Below are positions 25,536 to 37,260 of a DNA stretch of 64,000 bases, in pieces. The stretch spans positions 8,332,367 to 8,396,366 of the forward strand of contig CM040446.1 in NCBI GenBank assembly GCA_022749755.1. The letters run 5' to 3'. A program made the position numbers and the translations under genes. Numbering within the stretch: the first letter of the stretch is position 1; every line of letters starts with the position of its first letter. This stretch comes from Azadirachta indica (lineage: Eukaryota > Streptophyta > Magnoliopsida > Sapindales > Meliaceae). The notes beneath the pieces were generated by a model. It worked only from the letters and a program-made list of their open reading frames with translations. It searched no databases and had not been told where the DNA came from.

Positions 25536-27220
25536 TCAAGCACTAACTAACAGTTTATGCATTAAATTGCTGATCATTTTAATTTTAAACTCATAAGTAT
25601 ATGAATCGATGCAGTATAATAAGTATTCAACGAGGTCGATCCTATAAGAAATAAGGAAATTAGTGTTTCGTAACTAGTACAACTTAAGTTGAATGAAATT
25701 GAGTGGTGTTTTTAATAATGAAAAATTAAAATAAACTAATAACTAAATGAATTAAAACAACTTAATTGATTAAAAGTATAGATTGGGCGAATTTAAGTGT
25801 CATGGCTCGAGAATCCACCATTGATTGCATATTCAGTATATTAAGTGTGACTCAGAAGTCATGGAAGTTAGGTCAATGATCGTTTTCTTACATGCGATGA
25901 GCATGTTCATGCATCAGCTTTGAACACATTGACGCATCAGTTTTCCATTGATTTTGGTTAATTTTAATGTGGGATTTAACTCATCTATCCTAAAACATGT
26001 AACAACGCTTGGTATGAGCTATTTTTAACATGCCAAGGATGCATTAGGTATTATGAAAACAAGAAAATACTGCATTAATGGTCAAATTGGTGTGGTTGTC
26101 ATGTGAATGAAATTCATTTATATGAGACACATCAAGGTAAAGGGATTTGTGTGGTCCTCAAACCTTGTATCAATATGTTCCCTAATTAAATAATAGATGT
26201 TGTAATTCAATTCTTGGATTGGTGTGTTCTTTAAATTTGCATTAATGCATTACTTATTTAAAGTCCAAGTTGCTACTTCCAAATTATTGAACCAAGTTCA
26301 AAGTCCAGGCTAGCACTTTTAAATCATTGAAGCATGTAATAATTAAAGTTACAAATTCTAAATTATTTAATTAAGTAACACTAATTAATAGGCATAACAT
26401 AAATGACCATCACTTCATTAAATTTCAATAATCCAGAATCAACAAATACCCATAAATATAGACAATCAACGTTTTATCTTTTCACTCTAACTAATAAGTT
26501 TAGTTATTTAAATACATAATTAAAAACTTAACATCACAAGTAAAAGGCATTGAGAAAGAGAAATAGAACCAATTAGTCTTCAATCTTCACTTATGAACTT
26601 CTCATCCTCCTTGTAAAGAGCCAAGCCCTATTCTACAAAATCCTTCCCAATCTTCTCCAAATGTCAAAAACTCATTTTTTCCTCTTATATAAGCTTGGCT
26701 AGCCTTAGAAAGATATGAAAACTTAGGAAATACCAAAACCTAGCCATCCAAGGAAGATCTAAGGGCCAAAAATGAAGTTTGGCTGTAATTGGGCTAACAA
26801 AGGGGTGCATGCGTATAGAGGTGACAGTGAGTGTGGTGCAGCCGTGTCATAGCTTCTACAATGACATATCAAAATGAAGCTCTAGATGTCTAGTTGCCAA
26901 TGCAATAAATGGATTGCAATTTTGAGTTTTGTAGACGAAGGTAGGACCATTTCAGTACAACATACTTAGCACGTGCATTTCTACTTCTTTAAGTCGACGT
27001 CGACAGAGATGCTTGTGGATATGCACGTATGCTCATTTTTGTCTCTTTTCATCAAAACACTTCAATATCGAAATGCTCGCTTTTCCTTAATTAAGCTCGG
27101 TTATTGACTTTTGCTTCAAAATACCTATGAAATAGAAAACGTGACCAAAAGATCAAAATAAATGAGAACTAACGCCTAAGATTAAAGAATATCAGACATA
27201 AAGATATGTGAATTAATGAA
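25536..27220. mobile_element. LTR/UTR-like retrotransposon remnant, no coding capacity
   Basis: Words such as GAGGTCGATCCTATAAG and GTCATGGCTCGAGAATCCACC, and the A-rich tail ending near CATATCA at about 27229, resemble untranslated parts of plant Ty3/gypsy elements. No open frame or paired LTR is visible. The assignment rests on general resemblance only. Confidence 0.35.
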
Positions 27221-27640
27221 CATATCATATGTACCTGGCAAGAATCACATTTTTTTTCCATATACAATATATATAAGCACTGACTAATATAAAAATATCT
27301 ACCCAATCATTCTAATCAATGCTTATAGGACCATATTCGGGGCAATGGTCTCCAAATATCTTCTAAGGTCCATGATGCAGCATCTGTATCCACAAAAGCA
27401 ATAGATGAGGTATCATCTTGCTGGATATCAACAAAAAAAATTCCTTGTTTACTCTTTTTCAAAAAGCCAAATACTGAATTCGATTTTCCCTTTTGAAACA
27501 CACACTAAGTTTGGCTGCGTTAACTTATGAATGTAGAGAAATAACAATTATTTCATTATTGTTAAAGAATCATAACATAACTCAGCCTTTTCATATATTG
27601 AAATTACAAGTAAAGTACTTGAGCCAATATTAGATTAACT
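27221..27640. other. Unassigned stretch between retro-remnant and MULE relic
   Basis: A 61-codon minus-strand open frame (27316-27501) has no recognisable family and no context supporting translation. It may be part of the 3' end of the neighbouring Mutator-like relic. Confidence 0.3.
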
Positions 27641-29725
27641 TGTATTTTCAGTGCCTGAATTAGTAGGGGCAACCACTTTCTTTACTTTAGAAACCTACAT
27701 AAGAAAAAGTATTCATTAATGTAATTAAAATCAACTAAGGTCATTGAATAACACATGAGAGAATGAAGGACTAAATTAGTGTAACTCTCTTTGGTTTTTT
27801 CTGCTTCTTCCTAGCTACCTTGCCATAGGTCTTTTTAGTATGCCTCTATTTAGAACAGATCGTGCACCTAATAGAGTAACTCCTTTTTATCTTAGAGTCT
27901 TTATATTTTTCTATTCTTTTACTCTTTTTAGGCCTACCAATCGATTTCTTCACTGTTAGTGGGTCTAATTCATTGTCAAGCACCTATGGCCATCTAATTT
28001 CACTTAGCATAGACTTAATATACTTCTTATATGCTTTGAGATTGTAATTTTTAGTTAGATATGAACTAACATATTTGTAATAATCATCCATAATTTCATC
28101 TATATAACTAAGTGCATGAACACAAGGCAGACCACTGATTTTCCAAACACCACAGTCACATTCCCTTGTTCCTAAATTCACAATGTGGCCATCCTTGTTA
28201 TCTACAACCACCTCATACAAAGCCCCATCACCAAACATTATATCCATGTCTCTGCTCATCTCTCCTAGCTTATTAATTTTGTTGCTAACCATAGGAGGCA
28301 GAATATTGTCCCATTTTTTAACTTGCAAACAAAATGGCAAGAATGCAATGTCACAAACCCAAGGAACCAATTCAACATTTGAGCATGAAGGCAAAATTCG
28401 TAGTATAGGCAAACCTCTAAACTTATTAACCCAGTTGTTGTATGTCTCTCTTATGTAATTTGTCACATGAGCTGAATTAAACCCATGTATATTAAACACA
28501 GGCTCCAATTCCAAATGGAATCTCACTTAGCCACTTATATGCAACAGGGCTAATGTTAAATATCTCCTTTATGTGTTTGTTGAATTGAGTTGTTGAACCA
28601 CTCCTTATAGCTTGCCAAAACAGGTTTTTCAATATAGCCCTTAGAAACTGTTGTTTGAAAATTAGCATATATATGCTTGCATCAAAACCTCCTATCACTA
28701 TTTGGGAAAACTTAATTTAGGGCATTCAATACACCTGTTTGTCAATTCATCATAAAGCACAACCTAAAGATCCCATTCTTCCCAAATTATTCATATAATT
28801 TCTCAGGAAAGTACTTCCAAGATTGCTGATTTTCACTCTCAACTACTCTAAATACAAATGGGTACACTTTAAAGTTTGCATGAATGCTCAGTACCATAAG
28901 TAAGACTCTTTTGTATAGCCTTCTTAGATGACATCCATCTAGCCCTATAAATGGCTTATAGCCTTAGAAGAACCTCTTCTTTATGCATCATAGCTTAAGA
29001 AGAATCTTTAAACCTAGGTTTGTTATCTTTAGCAGTTCATTATGTCTGCAAATCTATAACACTGCCTGGATTATTCAGCTTGATAGTTAGTACATATCTA
29101 CTAAGCTTTTGGTAAAAAGCTTTGTGGTCTACCCCTAAGATCTCTAATGCCTTGTTTCTAGCCTTGTATAGCTTAATAGGGTGGCAACTAACCTTGAAAT
29201 TTCTTGTCAACTCATTGGCAATGATCTTGACATTTATGTTAGGGTTTGCTTTAGACAAGTATAGAAACTACGTAGTTATCCAGCAAGAGGTTGCTTCCCA
29301 ATTGTTAAATATCCTCTTGTATGAATGGTTAGGGTTATATGTCTTAATTTGAAATGACAATTTGTCCAAATCGGACTTGTACGTATCCTCCTTATACACC
29401 TTTTAGTAGTATACCTACAAGTGACTCGAGCCTTCTCATTTTTCAATCTTTGCAATCTAAACCCATTTTGGATAGCAAGGACTTGTGAAACCTTTTTGAA
29501 ATCATAAACAGTAAAGGGTGACCCCTCTGCAACTTCATCTTCCTATTTACATTTAAGCTATATTCAAAGCCTCTACTATTTCTTTTATACTTTGTAGTTG
29601 CACATGAGCTATCAAAGTCACTATCATTCTAGACATCACTATTATTTCCAGATTCATAGTCCTCTATAGCTACATCACCATCATCATCTCTATAAACAAC
29701 AATGTCATTTTTTGGGTCAAATGCA
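27640..29725 (-). pseudogene. Mutator-like (MuDR) transposase relic, minus strand
   Basis: Read on the minus strand from about 29725: an acidic N-terminal part; the MuDR N-terminal segment (SKANPNINVKIIANELTRNF...KARNKALEILG, 29258-29130); the transposase core with GLDGCHLRR, VVESENQQSWKYF and KHIYANFQTT (about 28980-28640); and a SWIM zinc finger (ECDCGVWKISGLPCVHALSYID, about 28165-28100). A Lys-rich tail with a CxxC knuckle follows near 27870. Stops and frame changes break the core. The 180-codon open segment 27984-28526 is the best-preserved piece. The family moves Mutator-type DNA transposons; this copy is inactive. Confidence 0.85.
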
Positions 29726-29789
29726 AACAACCCACTGTTTGCTACATGTTTTGCCTCTTTACGGTTCACTTTAGGGAAGTGTTAAAAGT

Positions 29790-30470
29790 GAACAATAACA
29801 GTTTCTCATTATTCGATATAGCTTATACATCGCCAAAAACCAAGTTTTTTTATATATTCGATACACTAATAAAACACCTAAACATGTTGTGCTCACAAAA
29901 ATGTACAAGAATAGCTTCTAAGCATATGTGTTATGGCTAAAAACAAGCTTTTTTATGTGTATTTGATACATTAATAAAAAACTCAAACATGCTATAATCA
30001 TAAAAATGAACAACAACAGCTTCACAGCATTCGATACATCTTATACATGGCCAAAAATCAAGTTTGTATATGTATTTGATACAATAATAAAACACTCGAA
30101 CATGCTATAATCATAAAGATAGACAATACCAACTTCCCAGCATTCGATACAGTCATACATGGCCAAAAAACAAGCTTTTACATAGATACAATAGCAAAAT
30201 ACCCAAACATGCTATACTTGCAAAATTGAACAATAACATTTTCCTAAGCATACTATGCAGCATATATATGGCCAAAAATCAAGCTTTTACATTTATTCGA
30301 TCCACTAATAAAACACTCGAACATGCTATACTCATAAAAATGAACAAGAACAACTTCCAAGCATACTATACGACACATACATGACCAAAAAACAAGCTTT
30401 TACATGTATTTGATAGAATAAGAAAATAATCAAATATGCTTCACTTATAAATGTGAACAAGCAACAATAA
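29790..30470. repeat. Tandem repeat array, ~106-115 bp unit, six copies
   Basis: Units start near 29790, 29903, 30008, 30121, 30228, 30342 and 30455 (partial). Each contains GAACAAyAACA-type, CATrGCCAAAAAxCAAG and AAACACTCGAACATGCTATA-type words in the same order. The array lies just 5' of the minus-strand MULE transposase relic, so it may be that element's subterminal repeat region. Copies differ from each other by many substitutions and are therefore old. Confidence 0.85.
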
Positions 30471-32840
30471 AAAAACCTTGTTTTTTTATTGGATATTCAC
30501 TCAATCAAAGTGCTTTCAAATGCTTTGATACTGTAACTAGGCGTGTTTATATTTCAAGACATGTTGAATTTGTCGAAGATATTTTTCCTTATTCATCTAT
30601 TCCTTCTCGACTTCCATGCGTTACTGCTGAAATTTTTGCGCGTTGGGTGCTTGAAATTCATACAAAAAATCATTTTTTATTCCTATTCACGTGCCTTCCA
30701 TTTCAAATCCCATAAGTTAATCGCTTCCTTTACTTAAAAATTACAATTAAGTCCCCATTTCATCTCATTCCTCAATTGTCCTACCTACCCTATTAATTAC
30801 ATTATATGAATCACTCCCAACTTCTATACCTTCAATCATGCTCACGCCTATTAGAATTGTGTCAACTCTTCCACCCATCGGCACTTTAACATATTCCACC
30901 ACGTGTGTTAAACTTATTTTCCTTATCTCATTTGGTTATGTCTTTATCTTTACCTCTAATTGTGCACAAAAATGTTGTGCTTCCTTCACATACTTCCTTA
31001 TTACACTATGCAATCAATTCTAAACAATCTTATTCAAATCCCTTTTCTTTATTGGTGCATGGTCAATCTCATTTACCCTCTCATTCTCCTTCTTATTTAG
31101 GTAACTTATGCATAGATCTCTTGTCTTGTCGTCCTCCCAAATCACAACCATTTACTACCACAGAACATTCTAAAAGTATTCATCCTACGCTTACTCACTC
31201 AAAAAATAACATCCTCAAAACCACTAAACACTTTTATGTTTCAATAAAGCATCCATCTCTATCTACTTTTTAACCTACTTTCGAATCCACCTCCTTTAGC
31301 AAAGCCAACAAATATTCAGTGTAGCGAGCTACAATGTCAAAGGAGTATAATACATTACTCAGGAGTAGCACTTGGGAATCGGTACCACCAATTCTTTATA
31401 CAACTTAATTAGGTGCAAATGGGTCTTTAATATCAAACGAAATCCCAATAGTTCTATTCATAAGTACAAAGATTGTTTGGTAGTAAAGAGATTTCATCAA
31501 CGTTCTAGACTTGACTATGCAAACAAATTTAGTCCTATGGTTGAATCCATAACTATTCTTGTTGTTCTTTGCCTAGCACTTTCACATAAATTGGATTTAT
31601 GACAACTTGAAATAAATAATGCTTTCTTACATGGTCGTATCTCTGAGGATGTTTACATGCCACAATCGCTAGGATTTGTTTATGCTAATTTTTCGAGTCA
31701 TGTGTGCAACCTTTGTAAAGCACTCTACGAACTAAACAAGCACCTCATGCTTTGTACACAGAGTTGTACCAATTCTTCTTTCATTTGGCTTTATTAACTC
31801 TCGATTAGATAATTCTGTATTTATATTCATATTGGATGGCATAACTATATATCTTTTGGTTTATGTAGATGATCTCATTATTATAAGAAATGATTCATCA
31901 GTGGTGGATCAGTTTATCAAATTATGTGGAGATCAATTTTTTGTTAAGGACCTTGGAGCATTGCCTTATTTTCTTGGAGTCGAGGTCATTAAAATAGCTG
32001 GGGGCCTTTTTCTCTTCATAGAAAAAATATATTCATGATTCTTAGAGCGTTCAAAGATGAATCAAGCAAAGGAAGTTCATACATTGATATCAATAGACAA
32101 CTTTTTTTCACTTTTAGATAGGAGCGCTTTGATGAATTCTGCTGAGTATCATCAAGTTGTCGGAAGCCTTCAGTATGTTTCATTCACAAGACTTGACATT
32201 GCCTTCTTCGTTAATAAGCTTTTGCAATTTATGCGTAAGCCGACAACTGTTCATTGGATAGTTGTTGAAAGACTCCTTCGTTATCTTAAAGGCATTGCCT
32301 CTCGTGGAATTCTTCTTCGCAACTCTCCTCTCATCCTTTATGCCTTTTTTGATGTTGATTGGGCAGACAACGAGGATTATAAACATCAACAAGAGCTTAT
32401 GTTGTTTTTCTTAGCTCAAATCCATCTTATGGAGCTCTAAAAGCAACCTATGGTGGCAGGTTCGTCTACTGAGGCTAAATATTGATCTATGGCCTTTACT
32501 ACTACCGAACTTTGTTGGGTTCAATCACTTTTACTAGAACTTAGTATTAATTTATCTTAGGCACCTATTGTTTATTGTGATAATGTGGGAACAACGTATC
32601 TATGTGCTAATCTAGTGTTCCAATCCAAAATGAAACAAATTGTCATTGATTTACATTTTATTCATGATAGGGTTAAAATTGGTACATTACGGGAATCTCA
32701 TGTCTTTTGAGCCGATCAATTAGCTGTTACACTTACCAAACCATCATCTTGCGATTGTCATGATCAACTACGTTCTAAGATTGGTGTTTTCAATGGTAGC
32801 ACCATCTTGAGTAGGTATATTAGGAAAGAATAATACCACT
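30470..32840 (+). mobile_element. Ty1/copia retrotransposon relic, 5'-truncated pol
   Basis: Recognisable pieces in order: the integrase C-terminal region (FIGYSLNQSAFKCFDTVTRRVYISRHVEFVED, from about 30487); the reverse transcriptase start (KWVFNIKRNPNSSIHKYKD, 31410); AFLHGRISEDVYMPQSLGFV; the catalytic box LLVYVDDLIII (31856-31888); GALPYFLGVEV; and the RNase H region with TRLDIAFFVNKLLQFM, DWADNEDYKH and a final IDLHFIHDRVKIG. Gag, protease and most of the integrase are absent. Stops and frameshifts occur between the pieces, though the YVDD box itself is kept. Confidence 0.85.
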
Positions 32841-33045
32841 CATTAATGTTCTTCATTGTATAATATTAATATTTATTGTAGTATATTTTCCAACTTGTAT
32901 AATTCCCCTTTTGTAGTCTTCCTTTAGTTAAGGTTGTAATGGTGGCCAATACTTCTATTGCCATTGACCTGTACTTGTATATATTTCCTTATAATATAAT
33001 ATAAAAGCTGCCTTGTCTTCTTTCCCTATATACAACATTGAAATC
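32841..33045 (+). repeat. Probable 3' LTR remnant of the copia relic
   Basis: Directly after the pol relic comes an AT-rich segment with a promoter-like TATTTCCTTATAATATAATATAAAA (split here only for description: about 32975-33005) and an end near ATATACAACA. It is in the position and style of a copia LTR. No partner LTR is present in the window, so the boundaries are uncertain. Confidence 0.4.
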
Positions 33046-33960
33046 TATTACTTTTAACTTATATTTGATTATGTGTATATAAAAAAAATATTGTAAATAA
33101 ATTGAAGTTGGAAAAAGTTGATGTAGTGGGAAGTATTTTAACTTTTCAATTTGAATTTTGGTGTTCAACTTTTGATAATGCTTTCCCAGATTGCCTATAA
33201 AAAAGGAAAGGTGCAAGTTAAAAAGATTATACTAAAGGATATTGAACAAAAGACAAATATTCTCTAGAAATTACTGTTATGTTATTATGCCGTCATAGGT
33301 AGAAGGGTATTTTAATAATTTTAACTATAATGAAATATTAATTTTATTTGTTCCTTTAGTTCTCAAATTTGAAAACCCAACCAAGCCTACATACGACGAC
33401 TTCCTAATCTAGCAGCTTCTCTGTCCTTGCAGCTAATTCTTTCGCAACATTTTTTTTCACAGCAACTTCCATAATAGTGGCTTCTCCAACGTAAAAAGTC
33501 GAAACTCAATCGAAGTGAAATCAAAAAATCAAAGTCAAATTGAGTCATGGGTCAACTGTAGCTGAAACAAGTAAAACTCACTCTCAATTTTGCCATTTTT
33601 TTAAGGAAGATAGTTACATGCACATGCATTCCAAGGAATCAATAAATAATCCATAGATTAATTAATTAAATAAATAAGGCAATTCATTATTGAATGAATA
33701 GATTAATTAATTAATTAAGTAAACCTTGAAAGCCAAATTAATAAATTAATGTAATATAAAACTACAACATTCTGGAAGAACATTATATTAATTAGTTAAA
33801 TAATTTATATATTATACATTATGCAGAATGTTGCCTCTATTTAGACCTCTTACGAACCAAATTCTTAACAACTCCCTTATTGTGTACTTTGCTAATTCCA
33901 ACTATTAAGGGAATGTAATAGAAGGGAGTGGTGTTTGAATGTGATAATTTTGGAGATGTC
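33046..33960. other. Unassigned stretch between copia and second MULE relic
   Basis: No gene is recognised. Around 33655-33790 there are ATTA/TTAAT-rich runs. The last part may be the 5' end of the Mutator-like relic that follows. Confidence 0.4.
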
Positions 33961-35760
33961 TTGATTACATGCGATAGTATGGGTGTTATGGAGAGGGCTA
34001 ATTTTAGTGGATTAAACACTGTTTAGGAGGGTGAATGTTTGGATGATGAAGTTGATAAACCTAATACTAATGACTTCGAAGCTATTAAAGATGTAGAATT
34101 GTGTCCATATGATTCAAACGATGAAGAGGACAAAAGGTGCAATTTTGGCAATGAAGAGTCACCCACGGATATATATAGAAATGCCATGGTTAAAGATTCA
34201 AATATTAACATGATGGATCTATAAAACTAGTTATGAGACATGCATTTCAAACCTTTTAGTTTTTTAAACAAATGTTGGTTAATTATTGTGTTAAAGAAGG
34301 TGCTAGCATAATAAGGGAAAAAATAAATCATATAGGATCACTACTAAATGTAGGGATTTGAGTTGTAAATTGAGGTTGCACGTGTCTTATGTAAGTGAGC
34401 TGGATCATTTTGTGACTAAAACATGCAACCGTATACATAAGTGTAAAAGAATTAATTGGGTAATGATGCAACTATAGTTTGGATTGCAAGAGCATATGGT
34501 TCCTTAATTTAAACCAATCCAAATATTGAAGCAAGAGTTCTACAATAATGATCTGTACAAATCAAAGGTCAAAGGTTCCTAGATACACAATCTATAGAAT
34601 AAGAGGCTTGCATTAAGAAGCATTGGAGGGCACTAAAAAGTTGCATATGCTGAGTTGTACAAGTACACAAATGCAATTAGAAAGTATGACCAAGGGTCAT
34701 TTACCTTTGTAAAGTGTAGTACACCACTTGATTCGAGAAGGCTGATATTTAAACGTTTTTATATCTCTTTCGCAACATATATTGAAGGTTTTATCACTAG
34801 TTGTAGACCTTACATTGGGCTAGATTGTTGTCACTTGAGGGGACCATATGGAGGAGTCTTACTTATTACAGTTGGTTTTGATGCTGACAATATGATCTTC
34901 CTTCTTGTAGTTGTTGTTGTTGATTTAGAAAATCTTAAAAGTTAGAGTTGGTTTTTGAGAATCTTGTATGAGACTATAGGCATGAAAGATGGGAGTTATA
35001 TTACATTCATGAATGATAGATAGAAAGGATTACTTTTGGTTTTGGTATAACAATGGCCTTGAGCCACCACAAGGTACTATGCTAGGCATATATATACCAA
35101 CTTGAAACAACAATAGGTTGGATTAGGCTTGAAAAGATTTTTTTGGGGAAGCTTTAAAAGCTGCCAATGAAACATGTTTTAGACTAGCCATAGAGAAGAT
35201 AAAAAATGTGAAGAAAGTAGGAATTGCTGCATATGCATGGTTGTTTGAAATACCTATAAGTCAATGGTCAAGGTTAACCTTTGACATAATTTCAAAGGTT
35301 ATGCACACCACCAACAATTGCACGGAATGTTTCAATGTATGAATAGATACCTAGAGGGATAAACCTGTGCTCAGTTTGATGAGACTATATCAGAAGACAA
35401 ATTGTGAATAGATTTGTCTCCCAATATACGAATACACAAGCATGGCCATATAATCTTTCGCCTACTATACAAGCTGCACAATTTGTGGAGCAAAGGAGAA
35501 AATGTTATTTTGGGAAGGTAGGGCAAGTTATGAAACTCTCGTGAACGATAATATGAACAATGTGGTAAATATGAAGTCAATGGAGTGTGATTGCATGAAT
35601 TGGCAAATAAATGGAATTCCATGCAAACATATTGCAAGCGTCATATTGTACTTGTGACAAAAGCCAAAAGATTGTGTATGATTATTTTAAGAAGTAAGCT
35701 TTTGTGAAAACTTATTTCAGCATCATCAACCCTATACCTGATAGTAATGTAGCCTGATGT
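33961..35760 (+). pseudogene. Mutator-like transposase relic, plus strand
   Basis: An acidic N-terminal segment (34039-34224, DDEVDKPNTNDFEAIKDVELC...) leads to the transposase core: FATYIEGFITSCRPYIGLDCCHLRGPYGGVLL (34770-34860), DGSYITFMNDR and ARHIYTNL. A SWIM zinc finger follows (MECDCMNWQINGIPCKHIASVI, about 35578-35645). Stops and frameshifts interrupt the core. Its sequence differs from the minus-strand relic at 27.6-29.7 kb, so the two are separate lineages rather than one split copy. Confidence 0.85.
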
Positions 35761-35956
35761 GGACTATCAACATCCATTTCCACCAATCAAGAAGAACTCT
35801 GCTGGCAAGCCTAAAAAACTAAGGAGAAGAGAAACCAGTAAGCCTTTTGGTAGAACCAAATAAAGGGTTTTGTACTCAAATGTGGTTATTGCAAATCTAC
35901 TAAACACAATGAGAGTCATATTATCAAAGACTTGGCCAGCCAAGTAATAAGGTTTA

Positions 35957-36868
35957 TGATATCTTCATATTGTTCACATATTTGTGCTTTATTTTTTTCC
36001 ATTTATTAAGAAGAATTTGTGACATTTTTTAGTCCTTTTCACTTGTTTATTTTTATTTCATTTGTTCTCCTTTTATTTGTAGAAATTGATGAGGAATTTT
36101 ATTTTTTCCAGCCAATGAACTTTGAAGAAAAGACTTGGGCAAATTGAAATGGGTCTTGTTGCATTTTTTAAGAAAACTTATATGAAACCCAAAGCTTTTA
36201 TGAAGCCCAAAGTCCAATTTTTTAACTTAAAGAGAAGTGTAAATACAATACTTTGTTGTAGGGTTTGAGATTTTGAAAATGAGGTAGTAGTTGCTGTGGA
36301 AGGTGATGTGATTTTTCTCTTAATTTGGAGCACAAAAAAGGAGAGAAAACCGATTTTCCAAAAAAGGGAATAAGAGTTTGCATCATTTTCTTTGCAACCT
36401 TCTTTTTTGTACTTTTATGTTTAGAATAATTATAATTTAATTCTTCATTATTTATTAAGAACTCAATTTTTTTAACTAAGGCAAAGATGTAGCATAGCTA
36501 AGAACGTTTAATTTCTAGAAATTGTGTTGTTTGAGTTTATTATTCAATATTGAGCGTTCATTATTTTGCTCAATGCTTTTGAATATCTGACCAATATTAG
36601 AATAATTTGTGAGCCATATTAATCTGAGAAGCGATTTATTTGTTCTAATCTTATAATGAGTACTATGAATTACATGTTAAATAGCAATGTACTACCATGA
36701 TTCATGCAGAATTATGAATAATTATCATTATTTTTAATGAATTTTATGTACGTGAATTCACATAGAGATATAGTGAATTAATGTGTAAGTATTTTTTTTG
36801 GTAAATCTTGAGAAATGATTATCAAATAAATTAGGATAATTCATTATCAATTTAGGTAATAAATTGAG
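35957..36868 (+). repeat. 5' LTR (3'-truncated) of deleted Athila-like element
   Basis: It aligns with 39467 to about 40395 of the 3' LTR and stops within ACACAATTTAA, where protease sequence follows immediately. Confidence 0.8.
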
Positions 36869-36871
36869 ACA

Positions 36872-37260
36872 ACACAATTTAATGCCTTTTTCTGTTTTTA
36901 GAAAATTAGAACTTGGTGAAGCAAAGCCTATGACAATTTCTTTGAATTGGCTTATTGATCAATCAAGTATCTATGAGGGATTTGAGGATGTCTTGGTAAA
37001 GGTTGATAAGTTCATTCTACCAATTGATTTTCTTGTTCTTGATATGGAGGAAAATCAAGAAATTCCAATCATCTTCAGTTAGCCATTTTTAGTCACTGGA
37101 AAAACAATTATAAATGCGTAAAAAGGGCAACTCATTTTAAGAGTACAAGGAGAATCAGTCACCTTCAATGTCCTTAAAGCTATGAAGCCTCCAGTTGATA
37201 TGGACAGTTCCTTATGGATTGACACTCAACAAGAGGAAATGGAATTGATCAATTCATTAA
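36872..37260 (+). pseudogene. Athila-like protease relic
   Basis: Translation gives MPFSVFRKLELGEAKPMTISLNWLIDQ... and FEDVLVKVDKFILPIDFLVLDMEENQEIPII, then, after a stop, a FLVTGKTIINA segment. The catalytic Asp motif at the N-terminal side of this segment was removed by the deletion, so the protease is inactive. Confidence 0.8.

Noticed and set aside
32989..33216. Minus-strand 75-codon open frame
   Set aside because: It lies across the copia LTR remnant with no recognisable motif.
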